From JANSWP01 sp041941305 (GTDB taxonomy: Bacteria; Bacteroidota; Bacteroidia; Chitinophagales; Saprospiraceae): a stretch of DNA of 64,000 nucleotides. The position numbers were made by a program, and so were the translations under genes. Within the stretch, counting starts at the first letter, position 1. Each line of letters opens with the position of its first letter. The notes under the pieces were generated by a model. It saw only the letters and a list, made by a program, of their open reading frames with translations, had not been told where the DNA came from and did no database searches. The stretch lies in assembly GCA_041941305.1 (NCBI GenBank), contig JBGTQJ010000035.1:1-64000 (forward strand), written 5' to 3'. Shown one piece after another: positions 61,558-64,000 of the stretch.

Positions 61558-64000
61558 TCAATTTACCCCTTCTTCCTTTTTCCGCATCAGCATTTCTGGT
61601 CCTTTTTCCCGCATCATTTCGTTGATACGATTCAATTTTTCATTCCAAAGTCCTTCCAAGGATTGCAATTCCTTATCCAACTTGGCAGATAACTCTTTTC
61701 GCACCTCCTCTGCCTGAACGGTCGGGGGATAATCGCCGCGCTGCTGGTCACCCATTAAAAAAGTGAGGTGATTGTTTAAGCGAATGCCAAAGTTGAGCGG
61801 GTCCTGCCGGCTTTGATTTTTGGTTTGGTGGATATTGTTCTCGATGATCGTCATTTCTTTTTCCAATTCATTCACGGCATCTCGAATTTCCTGGTAAGCA
61901 GGAGCCTCCCCCGTTTTTTCTTTGATGTATTTCAAATCCTTTCGGACACTCCGAATGTCCAACATTGCCTGGTGGGCGTCATTCACTTTATCGCGAACTT
62001 TGACGATGAAATCAAATTGTTTTTGATAGTCTTCAGGCGTATTGGGAAGGCGGGGATCTTTGATAATATCGAACTCCTGTTCAATGGATTGATCGCCAAC
62101 TGTCAGCCGAGCTTTGTATTTGCCAGGAACAGCTTTTGGACCGACATTAGGAGAAGAATACAAGACCATTCCAGGAAAATCCTTGAATCCGGGATAACGC
62201 ATATTCCACACAAAGCGATTGCCACCAGTTTGGACTTTTAGTTTGTTCTTTTTGTCTTTAGCGTTAGTCGCGTAAGCCTGAATCAAATCACCATCCAATT
62301 CCAAGATTTCTAACTTGACAGGTGTTTTTTCATCGTGATTTTTCAGGAAATAATGAAAGAGGACACCATTAGGGTGGTTTTCGCCTACTTTACGCAAATC
62401 GGGTTGTCGCCAGCCACCACCTGCCATTCGATAGGAGTCTTTTGGTTTGAACAAATGAAAATCTTGCGTCGCCAAGGCATCGTCCAGTTGATGTAAAGGC
62501 GTCAAATCATCAATCATCCAAAAACTACGACCATGTGTGGCGGCAATCAAATTATTGTCCCGGACATGTAAATCCCGAATCGAAACGATGGGCAAATTCA
62601 ATTGAAAAGCTTGCCAATTATCGCCGTCATCAAATGATACATACATGCCCCATTCCGTCCCCGCATACAACAAACCAGGTCGTACCGGATCAGCCCTGAT
62701 TGCTCGGGTATAATGGTTTTCATCAATTCCACTAGTGATGAGTTTCCAGGTCTTTCCGTAATTGGTCGTTTTGTATAAATACGGGGTATAATCTCCAAAT
62801 TTATAAGAAGTTGCGGCTACATATGCTCCGCCTTCTATGGTGGGATGAACATCTATGCAATTCATCATATTGTGCTTTGGGGCCATGGGAGGCCTTACAT
62901 TTTCCCAGGTTTCACCCCCATTTCTGGTTACGTGAATTAAGCCATCATCCGAACCCGTCCATATGACACCTTCTTCATAAGGCGATTCCATCGCAGCGAA
63001 AACAGTTGCATAATATTCCACCCCGGTGTTGTCCTGTGTAATTGGTCCACCCGAAGATTTTATGGTTGTCGGGTCATTTCGAGTCAAATCCGGTGAAATG
63101 GTCTCCCAGGAATGCCCTTCATTATAACTGACATGAACATGATTAGAGGTTGCATACAGTTTATCTGAATTGTGTGGACTGAAAAAGACAGGGTAATTCC
63201 AATTGAAGCGATATTTCATCACTTCGGCACCTGAACCCGCAGGATTGAATGGCCAAATGTTGGTAGAGCGCGTTTGACCAGTCCGATGGTCTTTTCGCAT
63301 CATATAGCCTTTATAAGTACCGCCGTATACAATATCTGCATTGTCAGGGTCTGGTGCCAAATGTGCACTTTCGCCACCGGCAGAGGGCTCCCAATCGGCT
63401 TCCGAAATGCTGTTGCCACTGCTGCGATGCGCAATCCGTACTGTACTATTGTCTTGTTGTGCTCCATAAATTCGATAGGGAAAAACATTATCCGTAGTAA
63501 CTCGATAAAACTGAGAAGTAGGCTGATTGTAATAAGTGGTCCAGTTTGCCCCTGCATCATTTGAAACCTGACCACCACCGTCATCTGCCACCGCCATTCT
63601 TTGATTGTTATTTGGGTCAATCCACAAATCGTGATGGTCACTGTGCGGCGTTGAGATGGATTTAAAATTCTTTCCACCATCTTTCGACCGCCAAAAACTG
63701 ACATTACACACATATACAATATCTTCATTTTGGGTATCGGCATATATGCGGGAATAATACCAGGCTCGTTGTCGCAATGCCCTGTTTTCGTTCACTTTCT
63801 CCCAGGTCCAGCCGCCATTATCGGATCGAAAGACACCACCGTCTTCTGATTCAATGATGGTCCATATCCGTTCTGAATTCACAGGAGAAACAGCTATTCC
63901 AATGATTCCAATAACGCCTTTTGGCAAACCGGGACGATGCGTCAATTTTTCCCAATTATCTCCACCATCCTTGCTTTTCCAAAGGTGACTGCCAGGTCCA
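61558..64000 (-). CDS. Asp-box / sortilin (VPS10)-like protein, cut by right edge
   Basis: The last 814 codons of a long gene; the frame remains open to 64000, and the first visible residues are GPGSHLWKSKDGGDNWEKLT. It has Asp-boxes SKDGGDNW, SDNGGWTW, SKDGGKNF, NEGHSW, TNYGKTW and a C-terminal coiled region (~600-795 of the visible part). It aligns along its length with the gene at 29467-32625 (for example HSDxHDLWI, YRVxTDNxFPYxIYxxQQDN, GGESAxLAxDPDN), so the two are paralogues. The signal peptide must lie outside the window. A secreted beta-propeller protein is expected; function unknown. Confidence 0.85.
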   Translation of the reverse strand, partial: GPGSHLWKSKDGGDNWEKLTHRPGLPKGVIGIIGIAVSPVNSERIWTIIESEDGGVFRSDNGGWTWEKVNENRALRQRAWYYSRIYADTQNEDIVYVCNVSFWRSKDGGKNFKSISTPHSDHHDLWIDPNNNQRMAVADDGGGQVSNDAGANWTTYYNQPTSQFYRVTTDNVFPYRIYGAQQDNSTVRIAHRSSGNSISEADWEPSAGGESAHLAPDPDNADIVYGGTYKGYMMRKDHRTGQTRSTNIWPFNPAGSGAEVMKYRFNWNYPVFFSPHNSDKLYATSNHVHVSYNEGHSWETISPDLTRNDPTTIKSSGGPITQDNTGVEYYATVFAAMESPYEEGVIWTGSDDGLIHVTRNGGETWENVRPPMAPKHNMMNCIDVHPTIEGGAYVAATSYKFGDYTPYLYKTTNYGKTWKLITSGIDENHYTRAIRADPVRPGLLYAGTEWGMYVSFDDGDNWQAFQLNLPIVSIRDLHVRDNNLIAATHGRSFWMIDDLTPLHQLDDALATQDFHLFKPKDSYRMAGGGWRQPDLRKVGENHPNGVLFHYFLKNHDEKTPVKLEILELDGDLIQAYATNAKDKKNKLKVQTGGNRFVWNMRYPGFKDFPGMVLYSSPNVGPKAVPGKYKARLTVGDQSIEQEFDIIKDPRLPNTPEDYQKQFDFIVKVRDKVNDAHQAMLDIRSVRKDLKYIKEKTGEAPAYQEIRDAVNELEKEMTIIENNIHQTKNQSRQDPLNFGIRLNNHLTFLMGDQQRGDYPPTVQAEEVRKELSAKLDKELQSLEGLWNEKLNRINEMMREKGPEMLMRKKEEGVN

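Overview
The window looks like a draft-assembly contig from an AT-rich Bacteroidota genome, most likely a Saprospiria-type marine or wastewater lineage. Four things point that way: many secreted proteins with type IX secretion (T9SS) C-terminal domains of both kinds (Por_Secre_tail and gliding-associated CHU_C), giant PKD/SprB-type adhesins, a YpdA-type bacillithiol reductase, and TAnnTTTG-type -7 promoter elements. One run of 21 Ns (13963-13983) shows it is an assembly. No rRNA, tRNA or CRISPR array was seen.

Layout. 0-0.6 kb: 5' part of an IS transposase with its IS end. 0.9-6.4 kb: ypdA, two T9SS-secreted proteins (one lectin-like) and a Tat-exported Gfo/Idh/MocA oxidoreductase. 6.6-8.2 kb: a hipBA toxin-antitoxin pair with its operator. 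8.2-13.5 kb: an ankyrin-like protein, an octamer satellite, a T9SS beta-helix protein and a TonB-dependent receptor. 13.5-18 kb: a cluster of small outer-membrane/secreted genes, one of them a pseudogene next to a 160-bp MITE. 18.2-21.1 kb: a 7TMR-DISM hybrid histidine kinase with an AraC output domain. 21.3-28.6 kb: a glycosyltransferase fusion, recR, a caspase-lipocalin-like membrane protein and a partial dTDP-rhamnose operon (rfbC, small membrane gene, rfbD). 28.7-39.5 kb: OsmC, two long Asp-box (sortilin/VPS10-like) secreted proteins, several decayed gene fragments, DoxX and a very basic protein containing a C26 (gamma-glutamyl hydrolase-like) domain. 39.6-47 kb: amidohydrolase lipoprotein, a charged orphan, a TPR protein, a GH20 hexosaminidase and a RAYT transposase surrounded by REP hairpins. 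47.2-52.7 kb: an 1830-residue PKD/SprB adhesin. 53-60 kb: TetR regulator, TolC, HlyD and RND efflux operon. 60-64 kb: a short double-glycine-leader peptide gene, a hairpin cluster, a cytochrome c'-like lipoprotein and a further VPS10-like gene cut by the window edge.

The main themes are surface and secreted biology (T9SS cargo, TonB receptor, adhesins, GH20, sugar-nucleotide genes) and dense intergenic repeat activity. The most notable non-coding observations are: (1) REP-like hairpins in which the stem changes but pairing is kept and the two-base centre (CC/GG) is constant, centred on a RAYT gene; (2) a 160-bp MITE with 18-bp terminal inverted repeats and 9-bp target duplications, present twice, once inserted in a REP; (3) two sets of three 9-bp direct repeats at about 21-bp (helical) spacing 150-216 bp upstream of surface-protein genes. 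The most notable coding observations are the unlisted 51-codon GG-leader peptide (60331-60486) and the C26-domain protein embedded in a lysine/arginine/serine-rich chain (34017-35543).
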